From: Georgenia thermotolerans
GTDB taxonomy: Bacteria; Actinomycetota; Actinomycetes; Actinomycetales; Actinomycetaceae
Length of the DNA: 64,000 nt
NCBI RefSeq assembly: GCF_009193185.1
Contig: NZ_VUKF01000016.1
Location: 1-64,000 of the forward strand
Direction of reading: 5' to 3'
Shown here: piece after piece, positions 8,953 to 19,153 of the stretch
Layout of the letters: each line of letters opens with the position of its first letter
Numbering within the stretch: position 1 is the stretch's first letter
Notes under the pieces: generated by a model
Seen by the model: only the letters and a program-made list of their open reading frames with translations
Told to the model about the DNA's origin: nothing
Database searches by the model: none
Made by a program: the position numbers and the translations under genes

Positions 8953-10134
8953 ATGACCGACGACGGCGCCGGCGCCCTGCGGCAGTGGCTGCGGGCCCGG
9001 CCGCGGCTCGTGGACGCCACGGTGGGCGCGGTCCTCGTCGCGCTCGGTGCCGGTCAGGTCATGGCCGGGGACGGCGGGGCCACGGCGCTGATCGCCGCCG
9101 GAGCCATGACGGCGCCCGTGGTGTGGCGGCGCCGACGGCCCCTGGCGGCCGTGCTGGTCGGGTGGTCGGCGCTCTTCCTCGCGGAGGGCCTGGGCGCGGA
9201 CGTCACGAGCCAGGGCTACGCGGTTGTGATCGCGCTCGTCCTCACCGTCTACTCGGTCGCCGTCCACGCCCCGCTCCGGCGGGCGCTCGCGGGCCTGGCC
9301 GCGGCGCTGGCCCTCGTGTGGGGTGCGATCCCGTTCGCCGCGTCGCAGACGGTGGCCGACTTCGCGTTCACCGGGCTGATCACGCTCGCGCCCTGGCTCG
9401 CGGGCCGCACCATCCGGGACCGGCAGCTGCGCATCGCCGAGCTGCGCCGCCTGGCCCGGGAGCTGGAGCGCGAGCGGGAGGAACGGGCCGGCGAGGCGAG
9501 GGACGCGGAGCGCTCCCGCATCGCCCGGGAGATGCACGACGTCCTCGCGCACACCGTCAGCGTCGTGGTGGTCCAGCTCGGCGCCGTCGAGCGCATCGTG
9601 GAGTCCGACCCGGGCACGGCCCGCTCGGTGGTCGCGTCGGTGCGCGCCACCGCGAAGTCCGCGCTCGCCGAGCTGCGGTTCCTGCTGGGGCTCGACGGCG
9701 CCCCCACGGCCGGGCCTCGTCCCTCCCTCGCCCGGCTCGGCGACCTGGCCGCCGACATGCGCGCCGCCGGCGTGCCGGTCGAGCTGTCGGTCAGCGGGGC
9801 GGTGGCCGGGCTGCCGCCGGCGGTCGACCTGGCCGCCTACCGGATCGTCCAGGAGTCCCTCACGAACGTCATGCGCCACGCCACCGGCGCCACCGCCCGT
9901 GCCCTCGTGGTGGTGGACGAGGACGCCGTGCGTCTCACGGTCGAGGACGACGGGGCCTCCCGTCCCGCTGCGGCGCATCCGCCCGGGGCGCCCGGGCGGG
10001 CCGGCTACGGCCTGGTCGGGATGACGGAGCGGGCCCGGCTGTGCGGGGGCGACCTCGAGGCCGGGCCCCGGCCGGGCGGAGGCTTCGCCGTCCGGGCGTG
10101 GCTGCCCCTGGTGCGGGCCGTGAGCGTGGCGTGA
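8953..10134 (+). CDS. Two-component sensor histidine kinase, NarL/DesK (HisKA_3) type
   Basis: A 393-residue kinase. Four or five N-terminal transmembrane helices (residues about 15-155) form the sensor. They are followed by a coiled coil (LRRLARELEREREERAGEARDAERSRIAREMHDVLAHTV) whose His195 in REMHDVLAH is the phospho-acceptor. The HATPase_c domain ends with the G box YGLVGMTERARLCGGDLEAG. It autophosphorylates and passes phosphate to the response regulator encoded next, whose GTG overlaps this stop codon by GTGA. The signal sensed is unknown. Confidence 0.93.
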   Translation: MTDDGAGALRQWLRARPRLVDATVGAVLVALGAGQVMAGDGGATALIAAGAMTAPVVWRRRRPLAAVLVGWSALFLAEGLGADVTSQGYAVVIALVLTVYSVAVHAPLRRALAGLAAALALVWGAIPFAASQTVADFAFTGLITLAPWLAGRTIRDRQLRIAELRRLARELEREREERAGEARDAERSRIAREMHDVLAHTVSVVVVQLGAVERIVESDPGTARSVVASVRATAKSALAELRFLLGLDGAPTAGPRPSLARLGDLAADMRAAGVPVELSVSGAVAGLPPAVDLAAYRIVQESLTNVMRHATGATARALVVVDEDAVRLTVEDDGASRPAAAHPPGAPGRAGYGLVGMTERARLCGGDLEAGPRPGGGFAVRAWLPLVRAVSVA

Positions 10135-10790
10135 TCCGGATCCTGCTGGCCGACGACCAGTCACTCGTCCGTGCCGGGTTCCGGCTCGTCCTCGAGACCG
10201 AGGGAGATCTCGAGGTCGTGGGCGAGTGCGCAGACGGGCGGCAGGCGGTCGCCGCCACCCGGGAGCTCCGACCCGACCTCGTGCTCATGGACATCCGGAT
10301 GCCGGTGCTCGACGGCATCGGCGCGACCCGGGAGCTGGCACGGGCCGGTGCCACGGCCAAGGTCCTGGTGCTCACCACCTTCGACGACGACGCCCTCGTC
10401 CACGACGCGCTGCGTGCCGGCGCGAGCGGGTTCCTCCTCAAGGACGTGGACCCGCCCGACCTCGTCCATGCCTGCCGGACGGTCGTGCGCGACGAGGCCC
10501 TGCTGGCGCCGGCCATCACCCGGCGCCTCATCGAACGGTTCCTCGCCACCCCGCCGCCGGGCCGCCCGCCGGCCGCGTTCTCCCGGCTGACGGCGCGCGA
10601 GCTGGAGGTCTTCACGCTGATGGCGCGGGGCCTGGACAACCAGCAGGTCGCCGACCGGCTGGTCATCTCCGCCACGACCGTCCGCACGCACATCACCCGC
10701 ATCCTCGCCAAGCTCGGCCTGCGTGACCGGGTGCACGCCGTCGTCCTCGGCTACGAGTCCGGGCTGGTCCGTCCCGGCGAGGGCGCCTGA
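10131..10790 (+). CDS. Response regulator, NarL/LuxR type
   Basis: A 219-residue DNA-binding response regulator. The receiver domain spans residues 1-120, with acidic pocket DDQ near the N-terminus, phospho-acceptor Asp54 in LVLMDIRMP, and Thr/Lys switch residues in LTTFDDD and LLKDVD. A GerE/LuxR helix-turn-helix follows (LTARELEVFTLMARGLDNQQVADRLVISATTVRTHITRILAKLGL, about 150-200). The GTG start is coupled to the kinase stop by a 4-nt overlap, so the two are cognate partners. Targets cannot be read; the divergent membrane gene at 8158 is one candidate. Confidence 0.94.
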   Translation: MIRILLADDQSLVRAGFRLVLETEGDLEVVGECADGRQAVAATRELRPDLVLMDIRMPVLDGIGATRELARAGATAKVLVLTTFDDDALVHDALRAGASGFLLKDVDPPDLVHACRTVVRDEALLAPAITRRLIERFLATPPPGRPPAAFSRLTARELEVFTLMARGLDNQQVADRLVISATTVRTHITRILAKLGLRDRVHAVVLGYESGLVRPGEGA

Positions 10791-10827
10791 CGCTCAGGTC
10801 CAGTCGGACGCGGCCACGCCAGGGACG

Positions 10828-11523
10828 TCACGCGCGCGGACCGGCGGCGTCGACCACCGCCGCCACGCCGGCCAGCACGCCCGGCACCTCGGCGACGTCC
10901 CACGTGGTCCCCTCCGCGACCCACACGAGCCAGCCCTGGTCGAAGACCAGCACCTCGGGGTCGAGCGCCGCGACCGCCGCGACCACCGCCGGCCGGTAGA
11001 GGCCGGCGGCGACGGCGGGGTCGGTGCTCGTCAGCCAGAAGCGCCGGTCGAAGGCCTCGTCCCCGACCCGGACGTCGGCCCCGAACGCCGCGGTGAGCCG
11101 GTCGGCGACGCCCTCGCGGCGCAGCAGCACCGGCGGGACGGTGAAGGGCGTGCGGACGGCGAGCACGCGGGCGTGGCGCCGCATCCGGGTCTGGCCGCCG
11201 CCGGTGGTCCAGCCGTAGTCGTAGGCGACGAACTCCCGGGCGGCGCCGGCGGGGACCTGGCCGCGGAGCACGTGATAGGCCCGGCGGTACTGCCCCGTCG
11301 CGAACGGCGGGAAGATCCACCGGTCGTCCCAGTCGCGGTCGCCCTCGGGCAGGTAGGACCAGCCGCGCGCGTGCGCCAGCTCCCGCAGGGCGTCGCTGCT
11401 CGCGACGTCGCGGCGGCGCTTGACCCACATGGTCGCCACGGTGATGGCCACGGCGACCGGGATGAGGATCAGCCCCGGGTTCCCGCCATGCCCGCCGGCG
11501 CCCGCCGCGGCCCACACGTCCAT
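10828..11523 (-). CDS. Hypothetical single-pass membrane protein
   Basis: A 231-residue protein starting at the ATG at 11523. A glycine-rich N-terminus is followed by one transmembrane helix (LILIPVAVAITVATMWV) and a basic stop-transfer segment (KRRRD). A soluble domain then contains ARGWSYLPEGDRDWDDRWIFPPF and GYDYGWTTGGGQTRMRRHARVLAVRTPF-like stretches. The layout resembles actinobacterial proteins with a DUF3137-like cytosolic domain, but I cannot name it. Convergent with the response regulator gene. Confidence 0.68.
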   Translation of the reverse strand: MDVWAAAGAGGHGGNPGLILIPVAVAITVATMWVKRRRDVASSDALRELAHARGWSYLPEGDRDWDDRWIFPPFATGQYRRAYHVLRGQVPAGAAREFVAYDYGWTTGGGQTRMRRHARVLAVRTPFTVPPVLLRREGVADRLTAAFGADVRVGDEAFDRRFWLTSTDPAVAAGLYRPAVVAAVAALDPEVLVFDQGWLVWVAEGTTWDVAEVPGVLAGVAAVVDAAGPRA

Positions 11524-11714
11524 CGTCACCAGGCGAGCATCGGTGCTGACGGAACCTGTCCGCAAGCACGCCGCGGCCGGCGCCGCCCCCCTGCGCCGGG
11601 GGAGGCGGTGAGAGACAATCGCGGGGCGGTGCCCTCCGGCGCCGTCCGACAGCGGCCACCAGACCCGCGACCCAGCGGCCACCAGGCCCGCGACCCAGCC
11701 CGAGGGAGGCAGTG

Positions 11715-12350
11715 ATGACCGAGCGACGCTTCCGCCGGCCGGCGATGCTCGACCCGGCGCAGGCGGAGGAGATCCAGGGTGACGAGGACCCCGCGACCCG
11801 GTCGGAGATCGCCCACACCACCGCCCAGGCCCTCGTGCACGGCGGCCGCGCCGGCGCCGAGGAGGACCCCGAGCTCGTCCAGCGGCTCGTGCACCTGGTC
11901 GACACCGAGGGCCTCGACGAGATCGCGGCGCTGTGGGCGCGCAGCCCGCACACCACCCTGCCCGGGACGCTGTGGCGCCTGTACCTGCTGCGCGAGTGGG
12001 TCCGCCGCGACCCGCGCACCGTCGCCGACCGCTACCGGCTCGGGGTGCAGCGCGCGGAGGTCGCCGGCGCCGTCGCCGGGGTCGCCAGCCCGCCGGGGCC
12101 GGAGGACGTCAAGGTGCTCGTCGACAAGGTCCTCGCCGGCCTCTACGACGCCGACCTCGCCGTCGCCCTCGAGCGCGCGGCCGCCTTCCTGCGGGTCCTG
12201 GCCACCGGCTCCGCCATCGACGCGGACTGGATCCAGGAGGACGACGACGAGCTCGCCTTCCGGGTCACCCGGCGCGCCGGCGGGCTGCTGACCACCGCCG
12301 AGGAGCTCGAGGAGGCGGCCGAGCTGTACCGGGCGGGCAAGCTCGACTGA
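11715..12350 (+). CDS. Conserved actinobacterial hypothetical protein
   Basis: A 211-residue soluble, strongly acidic and helical protein without membrane segments or a signal peptide. The central part (ALWARSPHTTLPGTLWRLYLLREWVRRDPRTVADRY) and the C-terminus (RRAGGLLTTAEELEEAAELYRAGKLD) look like a conserved family, but I do not know a function. ATG 11715 lies 5 nt after GGGAGG and is a better start than GTG 11712. It precedes the acyl-CoA dehydrogenase gene by 77 nt. Confidence 0.75.
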   Translation: MTERRFRRPAMLDPAQAEEIQGDEDPATRSEIAHTTAQALVHGGRAGAEEDPELVQRLVHLVDTEGLDEIAALWARSPHTTLPGTLWRLYLLREWVRRDPRTVADRYRLGVQRAEVAGAVAGVASPPGPEDVKVLVDKVLAGLYDADLAVALERAAAFLRVLATGSAIDADWIQEDDDELAFRVTRRAGGLLTTAEELEEAAELYRAGKLD

Positions 12351-12427
12351 CTCGTCCGTTCCCCTTCCTCGCCGCACCGGCATAGGTGATACTCCCCGTA
12401 CCGGCAACGACGCGGGGGAGGGGTCCG

Positions 12428-14401
12428 ATGGCGGCACCGACGCAGGTCAGTCAGGCACACGAGGACGCGGGGCGCGCCCGGGTGAGCGAGCGGGAGGCCC
12501 GGCGGGTCGCCGAGGCCGCCCGGCAGACGGAGTGGGAGCTGCCGTCCTTCGCCAAGGAGCTCTACCTCGGCCGCTTCCGCCCCGACCTCATCGCCCCGCA
12601 CCCGCGCACCGACCCCGAGACGGCCGCCCGCGGGGAGGCCTACCTCGAGCACCTGGCCGCCTACCTGTCCGAGCACGTCGACGGCCGGCAGATCGAGCGC
12701 GACGCCCGCATCCCCGACGAGGTCGTGGCGGGCCTGGCCGAGCTGGGCACGTTCGGCATCAAGATCCCCCGCGAGTACGGCGGGCTGGGGCTGGGCCAGG
12801 TGCACTACAACCGGGCGCTGATGCTGCTCGGCTCGGTCAGCGCCAGCATCGGCGCGCTGGTCTCGGCCCACCAGTCCATCGGGGTGCCCGAGCCGGTCAA
12901 GCAGTTCGGCTCCGAGGAGCAGAAGCGGGCGTTCCTGCCCCGCTGCGCCGCCGGCGCCATCTCGGCGTTCCTGCTCACCGAGCCCGACGTCGGCTCCGAC
13001 CCCGCCCGGCTGCACGCCACCGCCACCCCCACCGAGGACGGCGACTACCTCCTCGACGGCGTCAAGCTCTGGTCCACCAACGGCGTCGTCGCCGAGCTGC
13101 TCGTGGTCATGGCCCGGGTGCCCGCCTCCGAGGGCCACCGCGGCGGGATCACCGCGTTCGTCGTGGAGGCCGACTCCCCGGGCATCACCGTCGAGCGGCG
13201 CAACGCGTTCATGGGGCTGCGCGGGCTGGAGAACGGCGTCACCCGCTTCCACCGGGTGCGGGTGCCCGCCGCGAACGTCCTCGGCCGGGAGGGCGCGGGC
13301 CTGAAGATCGCGCTGACCACGCTCAACGCGGGCCGGCTGTCCATCCCGGCGCTGTGCGTCGGGGCGAGCAAGTGGTGCCTGAAGGTCGGGCGGGAGTGGG
13401 CCCGCGAACGGGTCCAGTGGGGCAAGCCGGTGGGCCGGCACGCCGCCGTCGCCCACAAGATCGCCTTCATGGCCGCGACGACGTACGCCCAGGAGGCCGT
13501 CCTCGAGCTGGCCGGGCACCTCGCGGACGCCGGCCGCACCGACATCCGCATCGAGGCCGCCCTCGCCAAGCTGTTCACCTCGGAGATGGCCTGGAAGGTG
13601 GCCGACGAGCTCGTGCAGGTGCGCGGCGGCCGCGGGTACGAGACCGCCGACTCCCTCGCCGCCCGCGGCGAGCGGGCCGTCCCGGTCGAGCAGGTGCTGC
13701 GCGACCTGCGCATCAACCGGATCTTCGAGGGCTCGACCGAGATCATGCACCTGCTCATCGCCCGCGAGGCCGTCGACGCGCACCTGGCCGTCGCCGGCGA
13801 CCTCGTCGACCCCGACGCCGGCGCCGCCGTCAAGGCCCGCGCCGCCGCCCGCGCCGGGGCCTTCTACGCCACCTGGTTCCCGCCGCTGCTGACCGGGCCC
13901 GGGCAGCTGCCCACCGCGTATCCCGAGTACGGCCCGCTCGCCACCCACCTGCGCTACGTCGAGCGCGCCTCCCGGCGCCTGGCCCGGGCGACGTTCTACG
14001 GCATGGTCCGCTGGCAGGGCGGCCTGGAGCAGCGCCAGGGCTTCCTGGGCCGGGTCGTCGACATCGGCGCCGAGCTGTTCGCCATGGCGGCGGTGTGCGT
14101 GCGCGCGCAGATGCAGCGCGCCGACGACGGCGCGGCGGGCGAGCGGGCGGTGCGCCTGGCCGCCGCGTGGTGCCGCCACTCCCGCCGCCGGGTGGACCGG
14201 CTCTTCACCGAGCTGTGGGACAACACCGACGACGCCGACGAGCAGCTGGCGGCGGAGGTGCTGGACGGGACCCACGCGTGGGCGGAGGCGGGGATCCTCG
14301 ACCCCTCCGAGGGCACCGGCCCGTGGATCGCCTCCGGCGCCCCGGGCCCGTCCGCCGTCCCCGACGTCTCCCGCCGGATGGTCCCGCCGCGGGGCCGGTA
14401 G
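12428..14401 (+). CDS. Acyl-CoA dehydrogenase family protein
   Basis: A 657-residue flavoprotein, longer than the usual 380-400 residues. The core carries family hallmarks: a helical N-domain, the FAD-binding loop AFLLTEPDVGSDPARL, the middle beta-domain (WSTNGVVAELLVVMARV), and the C-terminal helical domain with GGRGYETADSLAARGERAVPVEQVLRDLRINRIFEGSTEIMHLLIAREAVD. A further C-terminal helical extension of about 180 residues is present. It should oxidise an acyl-CoA at the alpha-beta bond and pass electrons to ETF; the chain length is unknown. The ATG follows a GGGGGAGGGG ribosome binding site. Confidence 0.9.
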   Translation: MAAPTQVSQAHEDAGRARVSEREARRVAEAARQTEWELPSFAKELYLGRFRPDLIAPHPRTDPETAARGEAYLEHLAAYLSEHVDGRQIERDARIPDEVVAGLAELGTFGIKIPREYGGLGLGQVHYNRALMLLGSVSASIGALVSAHQSIGVPEPVKQFGSEEQKRAFLPRCAAGAISAFLLTEPDVGSDPARLHATATPTEDGDYLLDGVKLWSTNGVVAELLVVMARVPASEGHRGGITAFVVEADSPGITVERRNAFMGLRGLENGVTRFHRVRVPAANVLGREGAGLKIALTTLNAGRLSIPALCVGASKWCLKVGREWARERVQWGKPVGRHAAVAHKIAFMAATTYAQEAVLELAGHLADAGRTDIRIEAALAKLFTSEMAWKVADELVQVRGGRGYETADSLAARGERAVPVEQVLRDLRINRIFEGSTEIMHLLIAREAVDAHLAVAGDLVDPDAGAAVKARAAARAGAFYATWFPPLLTGPGQLPTAYPEYGPLATHLRYVERASRRLARATFYGMVRWQGGLEQRQGFLGRVVDIGAELFAMAAVCVRAQMQRADDGAAGERAVRLAAAWCRHSRRRVDRLFTELWDNTDDADEQLAAEVLDGTHAWAEAGILDPSEGTGPWIASGAPGPSAVPDVSRRMVPPRGR

Positions 14402-14504
14402 CGGCCCGGTCCGCGCGGCCGCTCGCGGCCCCCGAATTGCCGCCGCCCCCGCACCCCGGGTGGAATGGGCCCGACCCGCGCACGCGGGAGCGGGAGGACA
14501 CGGC

Positions 14505-15377
14505 ATGATCAGGCAGCTGGACCGGGTGGCGGGCGAGGCGTGCAGCGACGTCCTCGCCCTGGCCGAGGACGTCGCCCGCGAGGACGGGGTGCCGGCGCTG
14601 TCCGAGCAGACCCTGCTCGAGCTGCGCCACCCGGTGCGCCAGGTGCACCACTTCCTCGCCGACGACGACGGCCGGCTGGTCGGTTATGCCCAGCTCGACC
14701 CGGCGGCGCCGAGCGCCGAGCTCGCCGTCGCCCCGGCCGCGCGGCGCCGCGGCGTGGGCCGGGCCCTGCTCGACGCCGTCCGGGCCGCCGCGCCCGACGC
14801 GGCGGTGTGGGCGCACGGCAACCTCACCGGCGCCCAGGCGCTCGCGGCCTCGGCCGGGCTGCGGGTGGTGCGCGAGCTGCTCCAGATGTCCGCCCCGCTC
14901 GGCCCGCTGGACGGCGCCGCGCTGCCCGGGCACCCCGCCGTGACGGTCCGGACCTTCGCCCCCGGCCGCGACGAGCAGGACTGGGTCACCCTCAACGCCC
15001 GCGCCTTCGCCCACCACCCCGAGCAGGGCCGGATGACCGTCGCGGACCTGCAGGCGCGCGAGGCCGAGGACTGGTTCGACCCGACCCTGCTCTGGCTCGC
15101 CTACCCCACCGGCGCCGCGGACGCCGCCCCGGCGGCCTCCATGTGGGTCAAGGTCGTGCCGGGGGAGAGCTCGGGGGAGATCTACGCCCTGGGCGTCGAC
15201 CCCGACGCCCAGGGGCAGGGCCTGGGCGGGATGCTCACCCGCCGCGCCATGGTCGAGCTCGCCCGGCGCGGGCTGCACAGCGCCACGCTGTACGTCGAGG
15301 GCGACAACGACGCCGCCCTGCGCACGTATCAGAAAGAGGGCTTCCGGTGCGTCGCCATCGACGTCCAGTACCGATGA
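14505..15377 (+). CDS. mshD: Mycothiol synthase (acetyl-CoA:Cys-GlcN-Ins acetyltransferase)
   Basis: A 290-residue protein of two GNAT domains. The degenerate N-terminal one has [26 protein letters not shown]. The active C-terminal one has [33 protein letters not shown] and the end [20 protein letters not shown]. It acetylates the cysteine amine of Cys-GlcN-Ins in the last step of mycothiol synthesis, the thiol that replaces glutathione in actinobacteria. GGGAGG lies 8 nt before the ATG. Its position upstream of ppk, pst and glnR follows synteny I recall from Streptomyces, where mshD, ppk, pstSCAB and glnR lie close together. Confidence 0.93.
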   Translation: MIRQLDRVAGEACSDVLALAEDVAREDGVPALSEQTLLELRHPVRQVHHFLADDDGRLVGYAQLDPAAPSAELAVAPAARRRGVGRALLDAVRAAAPDAAVWAHGNLTGAQALAASAGLRVVRELLQMSAPLGPLDGAALPGHPAVTVRTFAPGRDEQDWVTLNARAFAHHPEQGRMTVADLQAREAEDWFDPTLLWLAYPTGAADAAPAASMWVKVVPGESSGEIYALGVDPDAQGQGLGGMLTRRAMVELARRGLHSATLYVEGDNDAALRTYQKEGFRCVAIDVQYR

Positions 15378-15445
15378 GGCGTGCCGGTGCGGGAGGCGAC
15401 GGCGCGCCCGACTCGGACACCCGCCCGTCACCTTCTGGTGGGACG

Positions 15446-17929
15446 ATGGAGCACATGACGAGCTCCGAGCACACCGACGCCATCGGCCGCGCAGTGGACT
15501 CAGGGCCGCGCGGCGCGGACACCGGGACCCGGGCCGGGGACCACGACGGCTCCGCCGGGGCCGGCACCACCGAGGACCTGCGCCCCGACGGCGGCACGGA
15601 CCTGCACCCCCGGGACCCCGCCCAGCTCGTCGACGACGCCGAGGACGAGCTCGCCGACCAGCTCCAGACCGACACCGACGACGAGCTGGCCGCCCAGGCC
15701 CGGGCGATGGCCCGCATGCTCGGCGGGGTGTCCACCTCGGCGTCCTCGCTCTCCCGCCAGGTCAAGGAGGCCCGCGCGGAGGCCCTCGAGGACCACCTGC
15801 CGCCCTCGGAGGCCGAGCTGCCCGAGGGCCGCTTCGCCGACCGGGAGCTGAGCTGGCTGGCGTTCAACGAGCGGGTGCTCGAGCAGGCCGAGGACCACGA
15901 CCTCCCGCTCCTCGAACGCGCCTGGTTCCTGGCGATCTTCGCCTCCAACCTCGACGAGTTCTACATGGTCCGCGTCGCCGGCCTGAAGCGCCGCATGGCC
16001 ACCGGCATGGCCGTCACCGCGGCCTCGGGCCTCTCCCCGCGCCAGGTCCTCGACGCCATCAGCGCCAAGGCGAAGGAGCTCGCCGTCCGGCACGCGCGCG
16101 TCTTCGCCGACGACGTCCAGCCCAAGCTCGCCGAGGTCGGCATCGAGCTGCTGCACTGGGACGACCTGGGCGAGAGCGAGCAGGACCGGCTGCACAAGTT
16201 CTTCCGCAAGCAGATCTTCCCGGTCCTCACCCCGCTGGCGGTGGACCCCGCGCACCCCTTCCCCTACATCTCCGGCCTCTCGCTCAACCTCGCCGTGCTC
16301 GTGCGCAACCCCGCCTCGGGCAAGGAGCACTTCGCCCGGGTGAAGGTCCCGCCCCTGCTGCCGCGCTTCATCGCCGTCGACTCCGAGGGCCGCCCCTACC
16401 GCCCCGAGGACGTCCCGGCCGACGCCGGGGGCCGCACCGCGTTCGTGCCGCTGGAGGAGGTCATCGGCCACCACCTCGACGCGCTCTTCCCCGGCATGGA
16501 GATCATCGAGCACCACACCTTCCGGGTCACCCGCAACGAGGACGTCGAGGTCGAGGAGGACGACGCCGAGAACCTCCTCAAGGCCCTCGAGAAGGAGCTC
16601 GTGCGCCGCCGCTTCGGCCCGGCCGTGCGCCTGGAGGTGGCCGAGGGGATCAGCCCGCACGTGCTGGACCTGCTCATGCGCGAGCTGCAGGTGGGGGAGA
16701 AGGACGTCTTCCACCTGCCCGCCCCGCTGGACCTGACCGGCCTGGACCTCGTGCACGACCTGGACCGGCCCAGCCTGAAGTACCCCAAGTTCGTCCCCGT
16801 CACGGCGCAGGGCCTGGCGGAGGTGGAGTCGGCGAACCCGACGGACTTCTTCAGCGCCATCCGCCAGCAGGACATCCTCCTGCACCACCCCTATGACTCG
16901 TTCTCGACGTCGGTGCAGCAGTTCATCGCCCAGGCCGCGGCGGACCCGCACGTGCTCGCCATCAAGCAGACGCTGTACCGCACCTCCGGCGACTCCCCGA
17001 TCGTCGATGCCCTCATCGACGCCGCCGAGGCCGGCAAGCAGGTGCTCGCCATCGTCGAGATCAAGGCCCGCTTCGACGAGCAGGCGAACATCACCTGGGC
17101 CCGCAAGCTCGAGCAGGCCGGCGTGCACGTCGTCTACGGCATCGTCGGGCTCAAGACGCACGCCAAGCTGTGCCTGGTGGTGCGCCAGGAGCCGGACGGG
17201 CTGCGCCGCTACTGCCACGTCGGCACGGGCAACTACCACCCCAAGACCGCCCGCGGCTACGAGGACCTCGGGCTCCTCACCTGCGACCGGGACGTCGGCC
17301 AGGACCTCACCCGCCTGTTCAACCAGCTCTCCGGCTATGCCCCGCGCACCCGGTTCCACCGCCTGCTCGTCGCGCCGCGCTCCATCCGCCCCGGCCTCAT
17401 CGAGCGCATCGAGCGGGAGATCGAGAACAAGCGCGCCGGCCGCCCGGCCTGGGTGAAGTTCAAGTCGAACTCCATCGTCGACGAGGCGATCATCGACGCG
17501 CTGTACCGGGCCAGCCAGGCCGGGGTGCCGGTCGACGTCGTCGTGCGCGGCATCTGCGCGCTGCGGGCCGGGGTGCCGGGCCTGAGCGAGAACATCCGGG
17601 TGCGGTCCATCCTGGGCCGGTTCCTCGAGCACGCGCGGGTCTACGCGTTCGGCAACGACGGCGACCCCGAGGTGTGGATCGGCTCGGCGGACCTCATGCA
17701 CCGCAACCTCGACCGCCGGGTCGAGGCGCTGATCCGGATCGTCGACCCCGGGCAGATCGACTTCCTCGTCGAGCTGCTCGACGTGTCGGTGGCGGACACG
17801 ACGTCCACCTGGCACCTGGAGACCGACGGCTGGCGCCGGGTCAACCGGGGCCCGGACGGGCGGCGCCTGGACGACCTCCAGGAGATGCTCATGGCGCGCG
17901 CCCGCAGCCGCGTCGCCGCCCGCCGGTGA
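15446..17929 (+). CDS. ppk: Polyphosphate kinase 1
   Basis: An 827-residue kinase that reversibly makes polyphosphate from ATP. After about 125 acidic, low-complexity residues, the PPK1 N-domain starts at [51 protein letters not shown]. The catalytic region contains His591 in [26 protein letters not shown], the autophosphorylated histidine, and a second conserved stretch [18 protein letters not shown]. The acidic extension is unusual in length but has no domain I know. Start ATG 15446 or 15455. Its stop overlaps the GTG of the mutT1-type gene by GTGA. Confidence 0.95.
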   Translation: MEHMTSSEHTDAIGRAVDSGPRGADTGTRAGDHDGSAGAGTTEDLRPDGGTDLHPRDPAQLVDDAEDELADQLQTDTDDELAAQARAMARMLGGVSTSASSLSRQVKEARAEALEDHLPPSEAELPEGRFADRELSWLAFNERVLEQAEDHDLPLLERAWFLAIFASNLDEFYMVRVAGLKRRMATGMAVTAASGLSPRQVLDAISAKAKELAVRHARVFADDVQPKLAEVGIELLHWDDLGESEQDRLHKFFRKQIFPVLTPLAVDPAHPFPYISGLSLNLAVLVRNPASGKEHFARVKVPPLLPRFIAVDSEGRPYRPEDVPADAGGRTAFVPLEEVIGHHLDALFPGMEIIEHHTFRVTRNEDVEVEEDDAENLLKALEKELVRRRFGPAVRLEVAEGISPHVLDLLMRELQVGEKDVFHLPAPLDLTGLDLVHDLDRPSLKYPKFVPVTAQGLAEVESANPTDFFSAIRQQDILLHHPYDSFSTSVQQFIAQAAADPHVLAIKQTLYRTSGDSPIVDALIDAAEAGKQVLAIVEIKARFDEQANITWARKLEQAGVHVVYGIVGLKTHAKLCLVVRQEPDGLRRYCHVGTGNYHPKTARGYEDLGLLTCDRDVGQDLTRLFNQLSGYAPRTRFHRLLVAPRSIRPGLIERIEREIENKRAGRPAWVKFKSNSIVDEAIIDALYRASQAGVPVDVVVRGICALRAGVPGLSENIRVRSILGRFLEHARVYAFGNDGDPEVWIGSADLMHRNLDRRVEALIRIVDPGQIDFLVELLDVSVADTTSTWHLETDGWRRVNRGPDGRRLDDLQEMLMARARSRVAARR

Positions 17930-18912
17930 GCCCGCGCGCGGCGACGGCCGCCCGGACCATCGTCCAGGCCGCCGGGGCGATCGTGTGGCGCGTGCGCAAG
18001 CGCAAGCTCGAGGTCCTGGTCGTCCACCGGCCCCGCTACGACGACTGGTCCTGGCCCAAGGGCAAGGTGGAGGACGGCGAGAGCCTGGTCGCCTGCGCGG
18101 TGCGGGAGGTGGCCGAGGAGACCGGCGTCCACGTCGCGCTCGGCCAGCCGCTGCCCCTGGTGACGTACAGGAACGGCGACGGGCGCAAGAAGCTCGCCCA
18201 CTACTGGGCGGCGCAGGAGGTCGGCGACGGCGCGCAGAGCGTGCTCGGCCGCGACGCCGTCGCCCCCGCGCCCGCCTCGGAGATCGACGAGGCCCGGTGG
18301 GTGGAGGTACGCCAGGCCGCCGACCTGCTCACCTACCGGCACGACCTCGAGCCGCTGGGTGCGCTGGTGGACCAGTGGCACGACGAGCGGCTGCGCACCT
18401 GGACGATGGCGGTGGTCCGGCACGCCCGGGCCCGCAAGCGCTCGGCCTGGAAGGGCGGGGAGGCGACCCGCCCGCTCACCCCGGCCGGCAGCCTGCAGTC
18501 GGAGCGGCTGGTGCCGATGCTCGCCGCCTACGGCGTCGAGGACGTCATGACCTCCCCGTGGGAGCGGTGCGCGGCCACCGTGCGGCCCTACCTCGAGGCC
18601 ACCGGCATCGGCGCCGAGCTGCGGCCGGAGCTGACCGAGGACGCCCACGCCCGCAACCCCCGGCCCGTCCGCGCCCTCATCCAGGGCGAGCTGACCCGCC
18701 GGGACGTCCCCGTGGCGCTGTGCACCCACCGGCCGGTGCTGCCCACGGTGGTGGAGGAGATCGCCCGGCGCACCCCGCACCGGATCATGCGCCAGGTGCC
18801 CGAGTCCGACCCGTGGCTCAAGACCGCCGAGATCCTCGTGGTGCACCTGGCCCAGCGGCCGGGCCGGCGGGCCGCCGTCGTCGCCCTGGAGAAGCACCGG
18901 CCGGCGTCCTGA
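17926..18912 (+). CDS. mutT1: MutT1-type Nudix hydrolase fused to histidine phosphatase domain
   Basis: A 328-residue two-domain protein. The N-terminal Nudix domain has a perfect Nudix box (GX5EX7REVAEEXGV, residues 46-68). The C-terminal domain (about residue 160 on) resembles the histidine phosphatase fold, with RHA at residue 165, [12 protein letters not shown], and [13 protein letters not shown]. In mycobacteria this fused protein, MutT1, hydrolyses 8-oxo-dGTP and diadenosine polyphosphates and lies beside ppk, as here. The usual RHG is RHA in this protein, so phosphatase activity is not certain. GTG start coupled to ppk by a 4-nt overlap. Confidence 0.9.
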   Translation: MSPRAATAARTIVQAAGAIVWRVRKRKLEVLVVHRPRYDDWSWPKGKVEDGESLVACAVREVAEETGVHVALGQPLPLVTYRNGDGRKKLAHYWAAQEVGDGAQSVLGRDAVAPAPASEIDEARWVEVRQAADLLTYRHDLEPLGALVDQWHDERLRTWTMAVVRHARARKRSAWKGGEATRPLTPAGSLQSERLVPMLAAYGVEDVMTSPWERCAATVRPYLEATGIGAELRPELTEDAHARNPRPVRALIQGELTRRDVPVALCTHRPVLPTVVEEIARRTPHRIMRQVPESDPWLKTAEILVVHLAQRPGRRAAVVALEKHRPAS

Positions 18913-18922
18913 CCCGGTCCCG

Positions 18923-18970
18923 GCAGCCAACCTGCCCTTCTGGCTGCGACCAGAAGGGCACGGTGGCTGC
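18923..18970 (+). terminator. Long terminator hairpin after ppk-mutT1
   Basis: A perfect 11-bp stem, TGCCCTTCTGG (18933-18943) with CCAGAAGGGCA (18950-18960), is extended outward by GCAGCCA (18923-18929) pairing TGGCTGC (18964-18970). It insulates the ppk operon from pstS. Confidence 0.85.
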
Positions 18971-19035
18971 AGCCGCCATGGCAGGTCGGCTGTGCGGGGC
19001 CCGGTTGCGAAAGTGTGACGTAACCGTCTCGTGCG

Positions 19036-19090
19036 GTTCACCGGACGTTCACCGTTCGACAGCCATGCGGTCACTCTCGGTCCCTAACGT
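19036..19090 (+). promoter_or_regulatory. PHO box and -10 element of pstS1
   Basis: Two direct copies of GTTCACC at 19036-19042 and 19047-19053 are spaced 11 nt apart. This is the PhoP (PhoR-PhoP) operator layout known from Streptomyces. A -10-like TAACGT lies at 19085-19090, 38 nt from the start of the second repeat. Phosphate-starvation induction of pstS1 is inferred. Confidence 0.82.
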
Positions 19091-19153
19091 CGCGTCTGGT
19101 CGGCCACTTTCCCCCTAAGCGCCGGCCCACCGACACAGAGGATGGAATTGACC

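Noticed and set aside
8158-10164. A long minus-strand protein of 668 residues
   Set aside because: Only its last 211 residues are a real membrane protein with its own ribosome binding site; the rest is the antisense of the histidine kinase gene.
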